A stretch of 64,000 nucleotides of DNA from Streptomyces achromogenes (lineage in GTDB: Bacteria > Actinomycetota > Actinomycetes > Streptomycetales > Streptomycetaceae): NCBI RefSeq assembly GCF_030816715.1, contig NZ_JAUSYH010000001.1, forward strand, positions 1,302,001 to 1,366,000, given 5' to 3'. Below the pieces are notes generated by a model. The model made no database searches. It saw only the letters and a list, made by a program, of their open reading frames with translations, and was not told the DNA's origin. Positions 8,945-16,279 of this stretch are shown here, piece after piece. Position numbers and translations under genes: made by a program. The first letter of the stretch is position 1, and each line of letters begins with the position of its first letter.

Positions 8945-8967
8945 GGGCGGCCGGTCCGGGGCCGCCC
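8945..8967. terminator. Hairpin between convergent DUF4177 and DEAD-box genes
   Basis: GGGCGGCC (8945-8952) pairs with GGCCGCCC (8960-8967) around a 7-nt loop. It lies 18 bp beyond the helicase stop and downstream of the DUF4177 repeat, so it can serve both genes. Confidence 0.6.
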
Positions 8968-8984
8968 GTGCCGGTCCGCGTGTC

Positions 8985-10463
8985 CTATGCGCCGCGGCGG
9001 ATCCGGGCCGCCTTGCGCGCCTCGGCGATCTGGCGTGCCTCGGCGGACCGGCGGGAGTCGCCGCCGGCCCTCCCGGGCCGGGCGCCCATGCCGCGGAAGG
9101 GGGCCCCGCCCCGCTTCGGTCGCTCGGCGGCCGATCCGCTGCCGGGGAGCGGGACGCCGGAGGGAGCCTGGGCGCCGGTGATGCGGCTGAGCTCGGCCTC
9201 GCCCGAACGGACCTGCGTGACCTGCGGCCTGATGCCCGCGTCGGACAGGAGGCGGGCCATGTCCCGGCGCTGGTTGGGCAGCACCAGCGTGACCACGCTG
9301 CCCGACTCGCCGGCGCGGGCGGTGCGTCCGCCGCGGTGCAGATAGTCCTTGTGGTCGGCGGGCGGGTCCACGTTGACGACGAGGTCGAGATCGTCGATGT
9401 GGATGCCCCGGGCCGCGACGTTGGTGGCCACCAGCACCGTCACATGACCGGTCTTGAACTGGGCCAGGGTGCGGGTGCGCTGGGGCTGGGACTTGCCGCC
9501 GTGCAGTGCCGCGGCCTTCACGCCGCTGCCCAGCAGGTGCCTGGTGAACTGGTCCACCGCGTGCTTGGTGTCCAGGAACATGAGCACGCGTCCGTCGCGC
9601 GCGGCGATCTCGGTGGCGGCGGCGTACTTGTCGGCGCCGTGCACGTGCAGCACGTGGTGCTCCATCGTGGTGACCGCACCCGCCGAGGGGTCGACCGAGT
9701 GCACGACCGGGTCATGGAGGTACTGGCGGACCAGGAGGTCGATGTTGCGGTCCAGAGTGGCCGAGAACAGCATGCGCTGGCCGTCGGGGCGTACCTGGTC
9801 CAGAAGTTCGGTGACCTGGGGCATGAAGCCCATGTCGGCCATCTGGTCGGCCTCGTCGAGGACGGTGATCTTCACCCGGTCCAGACGGCAGTCCTTGCGC
9901 TCGACGAGGTCCGCGAGGCGGCCCGGCGTAGCGACGACGACCTCGGCCCCGGCGCGCAGCGCACCGGCCTGCCGGCCGATCGACATGCCGCCGACCACCG
10001 TGGCGAGCCGCAGCTTCAGCAACCGGGCGTACGGGGTGAGCGCGTCGGTGACCTGCTGGGCCAGTTCGCGCGTCGGGACGAGGACCAGGGCCAGCGGCTT
10101 GCGCGCCTCGGCACGCTGTCCCGCCGTGCGCACCAGAAGCGCCAGGCCGAAGGCGAGCGTCTTGCCGGACCCGGTCCGCCCGCGGCCCAGGACGTCGCGC
10201 CCCGCGAGGGAGTTGGGCAGGGTGGCGGCCTGGATGGGGAACGGCTCGTGCACACCGAGTTCGGTGAGCGTGCTCAGCAATTCGGCGGGCAGGTCCAGTT
10301 CGCCGAAGGTCGCGACGGCGGGAAGTGCCGGGGTGAGGGTGTCCGGCGGCGCGAACTCCCCCTGCTGCACGGCGGGACGACGTCCGCCGCCACCCGGAGC
10401 GGCGCCGGGGCGCCCGCGGCCCTGCGGCCGGAAACGGTCGTTCGTGCGAGCTGAACGGCTCAC
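8985..10463 (-). CDS. DEAD-box ATP-dependent RNA helicase
   Basis: The product has 492 residues. All helicase motifs are present in order: Q motif (FGELDL...PFPIQ), Walker A GRTGSGKT near residue 98, PTRELAQQV, ATPGRL, the DEAD box LDEADQM near 200, LFSATL, HGGKSQPQR, VATNVAARGI and the arginine-finger motif HRGGRTARAG. Basic Arg/Gly-rich ends probably bind RNA. GTG at 10463 is preferred because GAGGAAGG lies about 6 nt upstream. The gene follows a cold-shock protein gene on the same strand, with a terminator between, as in the cold-adaptation pair seen in streptomycetes. It probably unwinds structured RNA at low temperature or in ribosome assembly. Confidence 0.93.
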   Translation of the reverse strand: MSRSARTNDRFRPQGRGRPGAAPGGGGRRPAVQQGEFAPPDTLTPALPAVATFGELDLPAELLSTLTELGVHEPFPIQAATLPNSLAGRDVLGRGRTGSGKTLAFGLALLVRTAGQRAEARKPLALVLVPTRELAQQVTDALTPYARLLKLRLATVVGGMSIGRQAGALRAGAEVVVATPGRLADLVERKDCRLDRVKITVLDEADQMADMGFMPQVTELLDQVRPDGQRMLFSATLDRNIDLLVRQYLHDPVVHSVDPSAGAVTTMEHHVLHVHGADKYAAATEIAARDGRVLMFLDTKHAVDQFTRHLLGSGVKAAALHGGKSQPQRTRTLAQFKTGHVTVLVATNVAARGIHIDDLDLVVNVDPPADHKDYLHRGGRTARAGESGSVVTLVLPNQRRDMARLLSDAGIRPQVTQVRSGEAELSRITGAQAPSGVPLPGSGSAAERPKRGGAPFRGMGARPGRAGGDSRRSAEARQIAEARKAARIRRGA

Positions 10464-10582
10464 GGAGAACCTTCCTCGAGGGGCACGCATCGAGGAATTC
10501 CCGACAGGCTTGAGCCGGATGAATTGCAAGTACGAGCCGAATACAAGAATGACAGCATTCCAACGGAACGCAGAAAGCAGGA

Positions 10583-10616
10583 AGCTGGGGTCCCACCGAA
10601 CGGTGGGACCCCAGCT
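10583..10616 (-). terminator. Strong terminator after the cold-shock gene
   Basis: AGCTGGGGTCCCACC (10583-10597) pairs perfectly with its complement (10602-10616) around GAAC. On the minus strand it lies just after the cold-shock stop and before the helicase leader, and is followed by a pyrimidine-rich stretch. Confidence 0.85.
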
Positions 10617-10634
10617 ATCGCGCGCGCTTCGGCA

Positions 10635-10838
10635 TCAGGCGGGAGTGATGTTCTCCGCCTGCGGGCCCTTCTGGCCCTGCGTGACGTCGAAGTTCACCTT
10701 CTGGCCTTCCTGGAGCTCACGGAAGCCCTGGGTGGCGATGTTCGAGTAGTGGGCGAAGACGTCGGGGCCGCCGCCGTCCTGCTCGATGAAGCCGAAGCCC
10801 TTTTCCGAGTTGAACCACTTGACGGTGCCAGTAGCCAT
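10635..10838 (-). CDS. Cold-shock protein, CspA family
   Basis: A 67-residue single cold-shock domain: [20 protein letters not shown] then GPDVFAHYS, which contain the RNP1 (KGFGFI) and RNP2 (VFAHY) RNA-binding motifs. The protein binds single-stranded nucleic acid and acts as an RNA chaperone. The start at 10838 has GAAGGAGA about 7 nt upstream. The 5' leader has an exact inverted repeat at 10865-10889 and, farther upstream, a minus-strand intrinsic terminator. The helicase gene follows downstream. Confidence 0.96.
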   Translation of the reverse strand: MATGTVKWFNSEKGFGFIEQDGGGPDVFAHYSNIATQGFRELQEGQKVNFDVTQGQKGPQAENITPA

Positions 10839-10864
10839 GTCACATCTCCTTCGGGGCAGTGCCC

Positions 10865-10889
10865 AGAGGTTCACACCGTGTGAACCTCT
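10865..10889. promoter_or_regulatory. Perfect inverted repeat in the cold-shock 5' region
   Basis: AGAGGTTCACAC (10865-10876), one spacer base, then its exact complement (10878-10889). It sits 27-51 bp upstream of the cold-shock start codon. It could be a repressor operator over the promoter or, if transcribed, a hairpin controlling translation. Confidence 0.75.
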
Positions 10890-10934
10890 TGTGTTGCCAC
10901 AAATGAACCCCGTCCGGATAAGCACCGGAGATAC

Positions 10935-10966
10935 AAAAAACGCCCCACGGCTACGGCCGTAGAGGC
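10935..10966 (-). terminator. Minus-strand intrinsic terminator upstream of the cold-shock gene
   Basis: Reading the minus strand, GCCTC-T-ACGGC pairs with GCCGT-GGGGC around a CGTA loop with one bulged U, followed by G and six T residues (forward A-run 10935-10940). This is the only classical U-run terminator I noticed. It ends about 97 nt before the cold-shock start, so it either closes a small RNA or YjbQ transcript or is an attenuator in a long cold-shock leader. Confidence 0.75.
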
Positions 10967-11205
10967 ACTTGAAGATTCGGGAACCACAACTGCAACTAGG
11001 TCCAGACTACCACGGCATGCACAGGCGCACTACCTTTCACCGCGCGTGCCGCGCGTGCCCCATGGGCCGCGGGGACTGCACGGACCGCAGAGACCGCGCG
11101 CATCACACGGGCCGCACGATTCGCAGCGGCCGCACTAACCCCCGGGCACTCCTTCGGCCGATCGGCTCGGGGCGCCACTCCGCCCGGGAGGCCGTCCGCG
11201 GCGGC

Positions 11206-11229
11206 TCGGTGAGCCAGGAAGCTCACCGA
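11206..11229. terminator. Hairpin overlapping the YjbQ stop codon
   Basis: TCGGTGAG (11206-11213) and CTCACCGA (11222-11229) pair around an 8-nt loop. The structure overlaps the minus-strand YjbQ stop. The sequence CCAGGAAGCTCA is repeated next to it. Confidence 0.5.
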
Positions 11230-11648
11230 CCCAGGAAGCTCAGACGCACCTGGCGGTCCGCGTTGTCACGGTTCGTGTCCACCAGGCACACGGACTGCCA
11301 GGTGCCGAGTTCCAGCCTCCCGTCCACGACCGGCAGGGTCGCATGGGGCGGGACCAGGGCCGGCAGCACGTGGTCGCGGCCGTGGCCGGGGCTTCCGTGC
11401 CGGTGTTGCCAACGGTCGTCGGCCGGCAGGAGTGTGTGCAGGGCGGTCAGCAGGTCGTCGTCGCTGCCGGCGCCCGTCTCCATGATCGCGACGCCGGCCG
11501 TGGCGTGCGGCACGAAGACGTTCAGGAGGCCGTCGCGACCGTCGGCCGCCTCACGCAGGAACTCCTCACAGTCACCGGTGAGGTCGACGACCCTCTCCCG
11601 GGAGCCGGAGGACACATGGAGGACTCGGGTGGTGAACGCGTCTGACAT
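11223..11648 (-). CDS. YjbQ/UPF0047 family protein
   Basis: A 141-residue protein matching the secondary thiamine-phosphate synthase-like YjbQ fold: VFVPHATAGVAIMETGAGSDDDLL, then HRHGSPGHGRDHVLPALVPP, and a C-terminal LGTWQSVCLVDTN. The conserved His and Glu cluster is present. The family has weak thiamine-phosphate synthase activity in vitro and an otherwise unclear role. The ATG at 11648 has GGAGGG just upstream. It is divergent from the FAD oxidoreductase gene. Confidence 0.88.
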   Translation of the reverse strand: MSDAFTTRVLHVSSGSRERVVDLTGDCEEFLREAADGRDGLLNVFVPHATAGVAIMETGAGSDDDLLTALHTLLPADDRWQHRHGSPGHGRDHVLPALVPPHATLPVVDGRLELGTWQSVCLVDTNRDNADRQVRLSFLGR

Positions 11649-11745
11649 GCCCTCCATCCTGGCGCATGAGCCGGCCGCGCACGCACCTGACGGAGGCCGT
11701 CGGCGCTCGGGGAAGATCCACGCCCGTCGCGCCGTTGGTAGAAAC

Positions 11746-12825
11746 GTGAACAACGTGCGTGAGGTCGAGGTGGTCGTCATCGGGGCGGGTCAGGCCGGTC
11801 TGGCCGGGGCCTACCACCTACGGCGCAGCGGTTTCGAGCCGGAGCGCGACTTCGTGGTGCTCGACCACGCCCCCGCGCCGGGCGGCGCGTGGCAGTTCCG
11901 GTGGCCGTCGCTGACCTACGGCAAGGTGCACGGGATGCACGCACTGCCCGGCATGGAGCTGACCGGCGCCGACCCGTCCCGGCCGTCCTCCGAGGTGGTC
12001 GCCGAGTACTTCGACGCCTATGAGCGCGCCTTCGGCCTGCGCGTGCGGCGGCCCGTCGACGTGCGGGCCGTACGGGACGGCGCCGACGGGCGGCTGCTGG
12101 TCGAGACCTCCGACGGCGCATGGTCCACGCGGGCGCTGATCAACGCGACCGGCACCTGGGACCGGCCGTTCTGGCCGCGCTATCCGGGTCAGGAGACCTT
12201 CCGCGGACGGCAGTTGCACACCGCTCGCTACCCGGGCCCCGAGCCGTTCGCCGGACGGCGGGTGGTCGTGGTGGGCGGCGGCGCGTCCGGCACGCAGCAC
12301 CTCCTGGAGCTCGCGCCGTACGCGGCGGCCACCACGTGGGTGACGCGGCGGCCTCCGGTCTTCCGTGAGGGACCCTTCGACGAGGGCGCGGGCCGCGCCG
12401 CCGTCGCGCTCGTGGAGGAGCGGGTGCGGCAGGGGCTGCCGCCGAAGAGCGTGGTCTCGGTGACCGGGCTGCCGCTGAACGACGCGATCAGGCAGGGGCT
12501 GGCCGACGGGGTGCTGGACCGGCTGCCCATGTTCGACCGGATCACCCCGGACGGCGTGATCTGGGACGACGGCCGGCAGGTCGCCGCCGACGTGATCGTC
12601 TGGGCGACCGGCTTCCGCGCCGCCGTCGACCATCTCGCGCCGTTGCGGCTGCGGGAGCCGGGCGGCGGGATCCGCCTCGAGGGCACGCGCGCGGTCGCCG
12701 ATCCACGCGTCCACCTCGTCGGCTACGGACCGTCGGCCAGCACCATCGGCGCCAACCGGGCCGGGCGCTCCGCCGTACGGGACATCCGGCGGCTGCTGGC
12801 GCGGGAGCCGGTCGCTGCTGCCTGA
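11746..12825 (+). CDS. FAD/NAD(P)-dependent oxidoreductase, flavin monooxygenase-like
   Basis: About 359 residues. An N-terminal FAD-binding Rossmann motif, VVVIGAGQAGLAGAYHL, is followed by PGGAWQFRW. A second dinucleotide motif, VVVVGGGASGTQHLLEL, lies near residue 170, and the monooxygenase-type ATGF motif (IVWATGFRAAV) near 285. The protein ends with a GYGPSASTIGANRAGR segment. It probably uses NADPH and FAD to oxidise a small molecule that I cannot identify. The start is either GTG 11746 or GTG 11755; neither has a strong ribosome site. It stands alone between YjbQ and the convergent MltG-like gene. Confidence 0.85.
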   Translation: MNNVREVEVVVIGAGQAGLAGAYHLRRSGFEPERDFVVLDHAPAPGGAWQFRWPSLTYGKVHGMHALPGMELTGADPSRPSSEVVAEYFDAYERAFGLRVRRPVDVRAVRDGADGRLLVETSDGAWSTRALINATGTWDRPFWPRYPGQETFRGRQLHTARYPGPEPFAGRRVVVVGGGASGTQHLLELAPYAAATTWVTRRPPVFREGPFDEGAGRAAVALVEERVRQGLPPKSVVSVTGLPLNDAIRQGLADGVLDRLPMFDRITPDGVIWDDGRQVAADVIVWATGFRAAVDHLAPLRLREPGGGIRLEGTRAVADPRVHLVGYGPSASTIGANRAGRSAVRDIRRLLAREPVAAA

Positions 12826-12865
12826 CGGCCCGCCGGGCCGCCCGGCAGCAGCGGCTCCGATCAGC

Positions 12866-13759
12866 TCATCGCGCCGCCGCCGAAGTGCTCCTCGGAGTCT
12901 TCGCAGGGCTCATTTGCGGAGTCGCCCGAGGGCTCTGCCGGCGGTTGAACTCGGCGACGTTGCGCTGGTGCTCCACGAAGCTCGACGTGAAACGCGTGTC
13001 ACCGGGCCTCACCGTGACGAAGTACAGCCAGTCGCCCGGCGTCGGACTGAGGGCGGCGCGCATCGCCTCCTCGCCGGGGTTGTCGATCGGGGTGGGCGGC
13101 AGACCCATGCGCTGGTAGGAGTTGTAGGGGCTCTCGATGCGGGTGTCGCTCTCGGTCGTCTTCAGGGTGGAGCGGTTCAGCGCGTAGTTGATGGTCGAGT
13201 CCATCTGCAACGGCATGCCGCGTTCGAGGCGGTTGTAGACGACCCGGGCCACCTTGCCCATGTCCGCCTTGGTGGCGGCCTCGGCCTGGACGAGGCTGGC
13301 GACGATGACCGCCTGATAGACGTTCAGGGCGTTGCGCTGGGCGCCGGCCGCGACGGGCGCTCCGCTGAACCTCTTGTTCGCGGTGGCGACCATGTACGTG
13401 AGCAGCGTCTGCGGCGTCGAGTTCTTGTCCAGGGGGTACGTCGCCGGGAAGAGATAGCCCTCGGGGTTGCCCGCGGCATCGTTCGGCAGCTTCAGACCGG
13501 CTCCCGGCAGCGCCTTTCTGGTGGTGCCAGGGGTCAGCGCGAGCGCCTTGTCCACGGCCTCGTAGACCTGGCTCGCCCGCCAGCCCTCGGGGACGACCAG
13601 GGTGGGCGGCGCCTCGGCCGCCTTCTCCTGCGGCGTCTCGACGCTCAGCAGCGGCACCGCCACGGCGGCGCCGGCCACGACGGCTCCGGTCGCGATGAGG
13701 ACGAGACGGCCCCGGCGCGTCAGTCGAATCGTGCTCCGTGGCGGAGTGTTCATGTGCAT
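12866..13759 (-). CDS. Short MltG/YceG-like endolytic transglycosylase
   Basis: The product has 297 residues. One N-terminal membrane segment (LVLIATGAVVAGAAVAVPLL) is followed by a YceG domain: VVPEGWRASQVYEAV, EGYLFPATY, the catalytic-Glu region IVASLVQAEA, LQMDSTINYAL, SPYNSY and GLPPTPIDNPG. MltG cuts nascent glycan strands at the outer face of the membrane. The protein lacks the long N-terminal cytoplasmic region of the main streptomycete MltG, so it is probably a second, smaller paralogue. It lies downstream of an ABC exporter gene on the same strand with a 53-bp gap. Confidence 0.87.
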   Translation of the reverse strand: MHMNTPPRSTIRLTRRGRLVLIATGAVVAGAAVAVPLLSVETPQEKAAEAPPTLVVPEGWRASQVYEAVDKALALTPGTTRKALPGAGLKLPNDAAGNPEGYLFPATYPLDKNSTPQTLLTYMVATANKRFSGAPVAAGAQRNALNVYQAVIVASLVQAEAATKADMGKVARVVYNRLERGMPLQMDSTINYALNRSTLKTTESDTRIESPYNSYQRMGLPPTPIDNPGEEAMRAALSPTPGDWLYFVTVRPGDTRFTSSFVEHQRNVAEFNRRQSPRATPQMSPAKTPRSTSAAAR

Positions 13760-13812
13760 GCGGGCACGGTAACCCCGATAACCTCACAAATCTGGCATAA
13801 CCGGGCATATTT

Positions 13813-15615
13813 TCATCTTGTCGGCTCCAGTCGTGCGTCTCGGCGCACCAGGGCCGCGTACCGGCCGGCCAGCGCCAACAGCTCCTCGTGCGTGCCCCGT
13901 TCGGCCACCTGGCCCGAGTCGAGGACGACGATCTGGTCGGCGCCCCGAATGGTGGACAGGCGGTGGGCGATGGTGAGCGTGGTGCGGTTGGCCGAGAGCG
14001 CGTCGATGGCCTCCTGGACGGCGCGCTCCGTGCGGGTGTCCAGGGCGCTGGTCGCCTCGTCGAGGATCAGCACCGGCGGATCGCGCAGGATCGTGCGGGC
14101 GATCGCCAGGCGCTGCTTCTCGCCCCCGGAGAACCGGTGACCGCGTTCGCCGACGACCGTGTCGTAGCCGTCGGGCAGCGCCGAGATGTGGTCGTGGATC
14201 TGCGCCGCTCGCGCCGCCGCGTACAGCTCCTCGTCGGTGGCGTCCGGCTTCGCGAAGCGCAGGTTGTCGCCGACCGTCGCGTGGAAGAGGTACGTCTCCT
14301 GCGAGACGACGCCGACCGCGCGGGCGAGCGTGTCGAAGTCGAGGTCGCGCACGTCGACGCCGTCGAGGGTGACCCGGCCCCCGGTCACGTCGTACAGACG
14401 CGGCACCAGATAGCCGAGCGTCGACTTGCCGGCGCCGGTCGGACCCACGACGGCGAGGCTGCCGCCGGCCGGGACGGTGACGTCGACGCCGTCGAGGACG
14501 GGCTCGCCCTTGTCGTCGTACCGGAAGGTGACGTCCTCGAAGCGGAGTTCGCCCTTGACGTGGTCGAGGCGGACCGGTTCCTCGCGCTCGGTGATGTCTA
14601 TGGGCAGGTCGAGGTATTCGAAGATGCGCTGGAAGAGCGCCAGGGAGGTCTGGATCTGCACGCCGGTCGACAGCAGGCTGACGGCGGGCCGGAACAGGCC
14701 CTGCTGGAGCGAGACGAAGGCGACGATGGTGCCCAGCGACACGTCGGGGCCGCCGACCTGGAGCGTCATGCCCGCCGTCCAGTAGATGACGGCCGGCATG
14801 GCGGACATGACGATCCCGATCACGGCCATGCGCCAGCGGCCGGCCATGTTCGACCGCACCTCGAGGTCGACGAGCTGCTCCGACTCCGCCGCGAAGGACC
14901 GGGTGAGGGAGTCGGCGCGGCCCATGGTGCGGCCCAGCAGGATGCCGCTGACCGACAGCGACTCGGTGACCGTGGCGGCCATCGCGGCCATCTGCTTCTG
15001 CCGCTGGGTGGTGATCTTCTTGCGTTCGTTGCCGACGCGGCGGCTGATCCACACGAAGACGGGCAGCAGGACCAGGGAGACGACCGTCAGCCGCCAGTCG
15101 AGCGCGACCATCGCGATGATCGTGGCGACCACGCTGGTGAAGTTGGATACCAGGGACGTGGCGGTGGAGGTGACGGTGGCCTGCATGCCGCCGATGTCGT
15201 TGGCGATGCGGGACTGCACCTCGCCGGTACGCGTACGCGTGAAGAAGGCGAGGGACATGCGCTGCAGACGCCCGTAGACGGCGGTGCGCAGATCGTGCAT
15301 GACGCGCTGGCCCACGGTCGTGGAGATCAGCGTCTGCAGGACGCCGAAGACTCCGCTGAGGAGGGCGCTGAAGATCATGCCGAGGGCGAGCAGACTGAGC
15401 AGGCCGGTGCGCCCCTGGGGGATGGCGACGTCGAGCGTCTCCTTCAGCAGGAACGGGGTGGCCACGGCGACCAGCGACGAGGCGGCGACCAGGAGGCCGA
15501 CCACCGCGAGGCGGGCGCGGTAGGGCTTGAAGAGTCTGAGGATGCGGCGCACCTGCCGGGGCTGGTCGGGCGCGGCGCCGGGCGAGGGGGTCCAGTCGAT
15601 GTGGTCGCGGGGCAT
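13813..15615 (-). CDS. ABC exporter, fused membrane and ATPase domains (homodimer type)
   Basis: A 600-residue half-transporter. Six membrane helices occupy about 20-310, and the nucleotide-binding domain about 350-590. The NBD has Walker A GPTGAGKST, Q-loop VVSQETYLFHATV, signature FSGGEKQR, Walker B PVLILDEATSALD and switch AHRLST, all canonical, so a homodimer would have two working sites. Start at 15615 follows AGGAG. The divergent MarR gene, with an operator between them, suggests drug or toxic-metabolite export under MarR repression. Confidence 0.93.
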   Translation of the reverse strand: MPRDHIDWTPSPGAAPDQPRQVRRILRLFKPYRARLAVVGLLVAASSLVAVATPFLLKETLDVAIPQGRTGLLSLLALGMIFSALLSGVFGVLQTLISTTVGQRVMHDLRTAVYGRLQRMSLAFFTRTRTGEVQSRIANDIGGMQATVTSTATSLVSNFTSVVATIIAMVALDWRLTVVSLVLLPVFVWISRRVGNERKKITTQRQKQMAAMAATVTESLSVSGILLGRTMGRADSLTRSFAAESEQLVDLEVRSNMAGRWRMAVIGIVMSAMPAVIYWTAGMTLQVGGPDVSLGTIVAFVSLQQGLFRPAVSLLSTGVQIQTSLALFQRIFEYLDLPIDITEREEPVRLDHVKGELRFEDVTFRYDDKGEPVLDGVDVTVPAGGSLAVVGPTGAGKSTLGYLVPRLYDVTGGRVTLDGVDVRDLDFDTLARAVGVVSQETYLFHATVGDNLRFAKPDATDEELYAAARAAQIHDHISALPDGYDTVVGERGHRFSGGEKQRLAIARTILRDPPVLILDEATSALDTRTERAVQEAIDALSANRTTLTIAHRLSTIRGADQIVVLDSGQVAERGTHEELLALAGRYAALVRRDARLEPTR

Positions 15616-15659
15616 GGCTCCTACGGAGGGTGAGACGGTGAGAACGGACGGAGCATAGC

Positions 15660-15684
15660 TCATTGTTACCTATACTCACAATGA
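15660..15684. promoter_or_regulatory. Candidate MarR operator
   Basis: TCATTGT (15660-15666) and its exact complement ACAATGA (15678-15684) are separated by 11 bp in an AT-rich island between the divergent ABC exporter and MarR genes. Size and position fit a MarR-dimer site controlling both promoters. Confidence 0.7.
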
Positions 15685-15708
15685 ACGGCATCCTGATATT
15701 GTTCCCCC

Positions 15709-16203
15709 ATGACCACCCCCGATTCCGACGGCCTGCTAGCCGAGCAGCTGCTGCGGCTCACGCGTCGGGTGCACCGCATCCAGAAGCGCCATCTGCAGCA
15801 GAGCGGGCTCGGCGTCACCCCGGCCCAGTCCCGGTTGCTGCGCACGCTGGCGCACTGCGACGCGCCGCCGCGCATGGCCGACCTCGCCGCGCGGCTGGAG
15901 GTGGTGCCCCGGGCCGTCACGACACTGGTCGACGGGCTGGAGGCGAGCGGCAAGGTGCGGCGGGCGCCCGACCCCACCAACCGCCGGGTCATCAGGATCG
16001 AGCTCACCGACGACGGCCGCGCGGCCCTGCGGGAGTTGCAGGGCGCGAAGAGGTCCGCCGCGGAGGAGATCCTGGATCCGCTGACGGACCTCGAGCGCCA
16101 GGTCCTGAGCGGACTGCTGGACGCCCTGGTGGGCGTGGGCGACCCGGCGGAACCGGGGCGCGGGGCGCCCCACGCGGAGCGGCCCCCGGGCCCGAACTGC
16201 TGA
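15709..16203 (+). CDS. MarR-family transcriptional regulator
   Basis: A 164-residue winged-helix protein: TPAQSRLLRTLAHCDAPPRMADLAARLEVVPRAVTTLVDGLEASG contains the HTH (spread over about 45-90), followed by the wing DPTNRRVIRIELTDDGR. It is divergent from the ABC exporter, 93 bp away, with an inverted repeat between. The likely role is ligand-relieved repression of the exporter and itself. Confidence 0.93.
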   Translation: MTTPDSDGLLAEQLLRLTRRVHRIQKRHLQQSGLGVTPAQSRLLRTLAHCDAPPRMADLAARLEVVPRAVTTLVDGLEASGKVRRAPDPTNRRVIRIELTDDGRAALRELQGAKRSAAEEILDPLTDLERQVLSGLLDALVGVGDPAEPGRGAPHAERPPGPNC

Positions 16204-16210
16204 ACGACGC

Positions 16211-16265
16211 GCGACGGGCCGCGGCGCTTCTCCGGCAGTGCCGGGGAAGCGCCGCGGCCCGTCGC
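16211..16265. terminator. Bidirectional terminator, 20-bp perfect stem
   Basis: GCGACGGGCCGCGGCGCTTC (16211-16230) pairs fully with 16246-16265. The loop itself contains a CCGGC/GCCGG mini-stem. It lies between the convergent MarR and DctA genes. Confidence 0.88.
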
Positions 16266-16279
16266 GGAGCCGCCGTGCG

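Larger units (their letters stand above)
10839..11222. other. Intergenic region, cold-shock leader to YjbQ stop
   Basis: No protein gene is evident. It holds the inverted repeat at 10865-10889 and the U-run terminator at 10935-10966. A block at about 10967-11015 on the minus strand (TTGCAGTTGTGG followed by TTCCCGAATC) could be a small transcript. The remainder is GC-rich with no clear signals. Confidence 0.6.
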
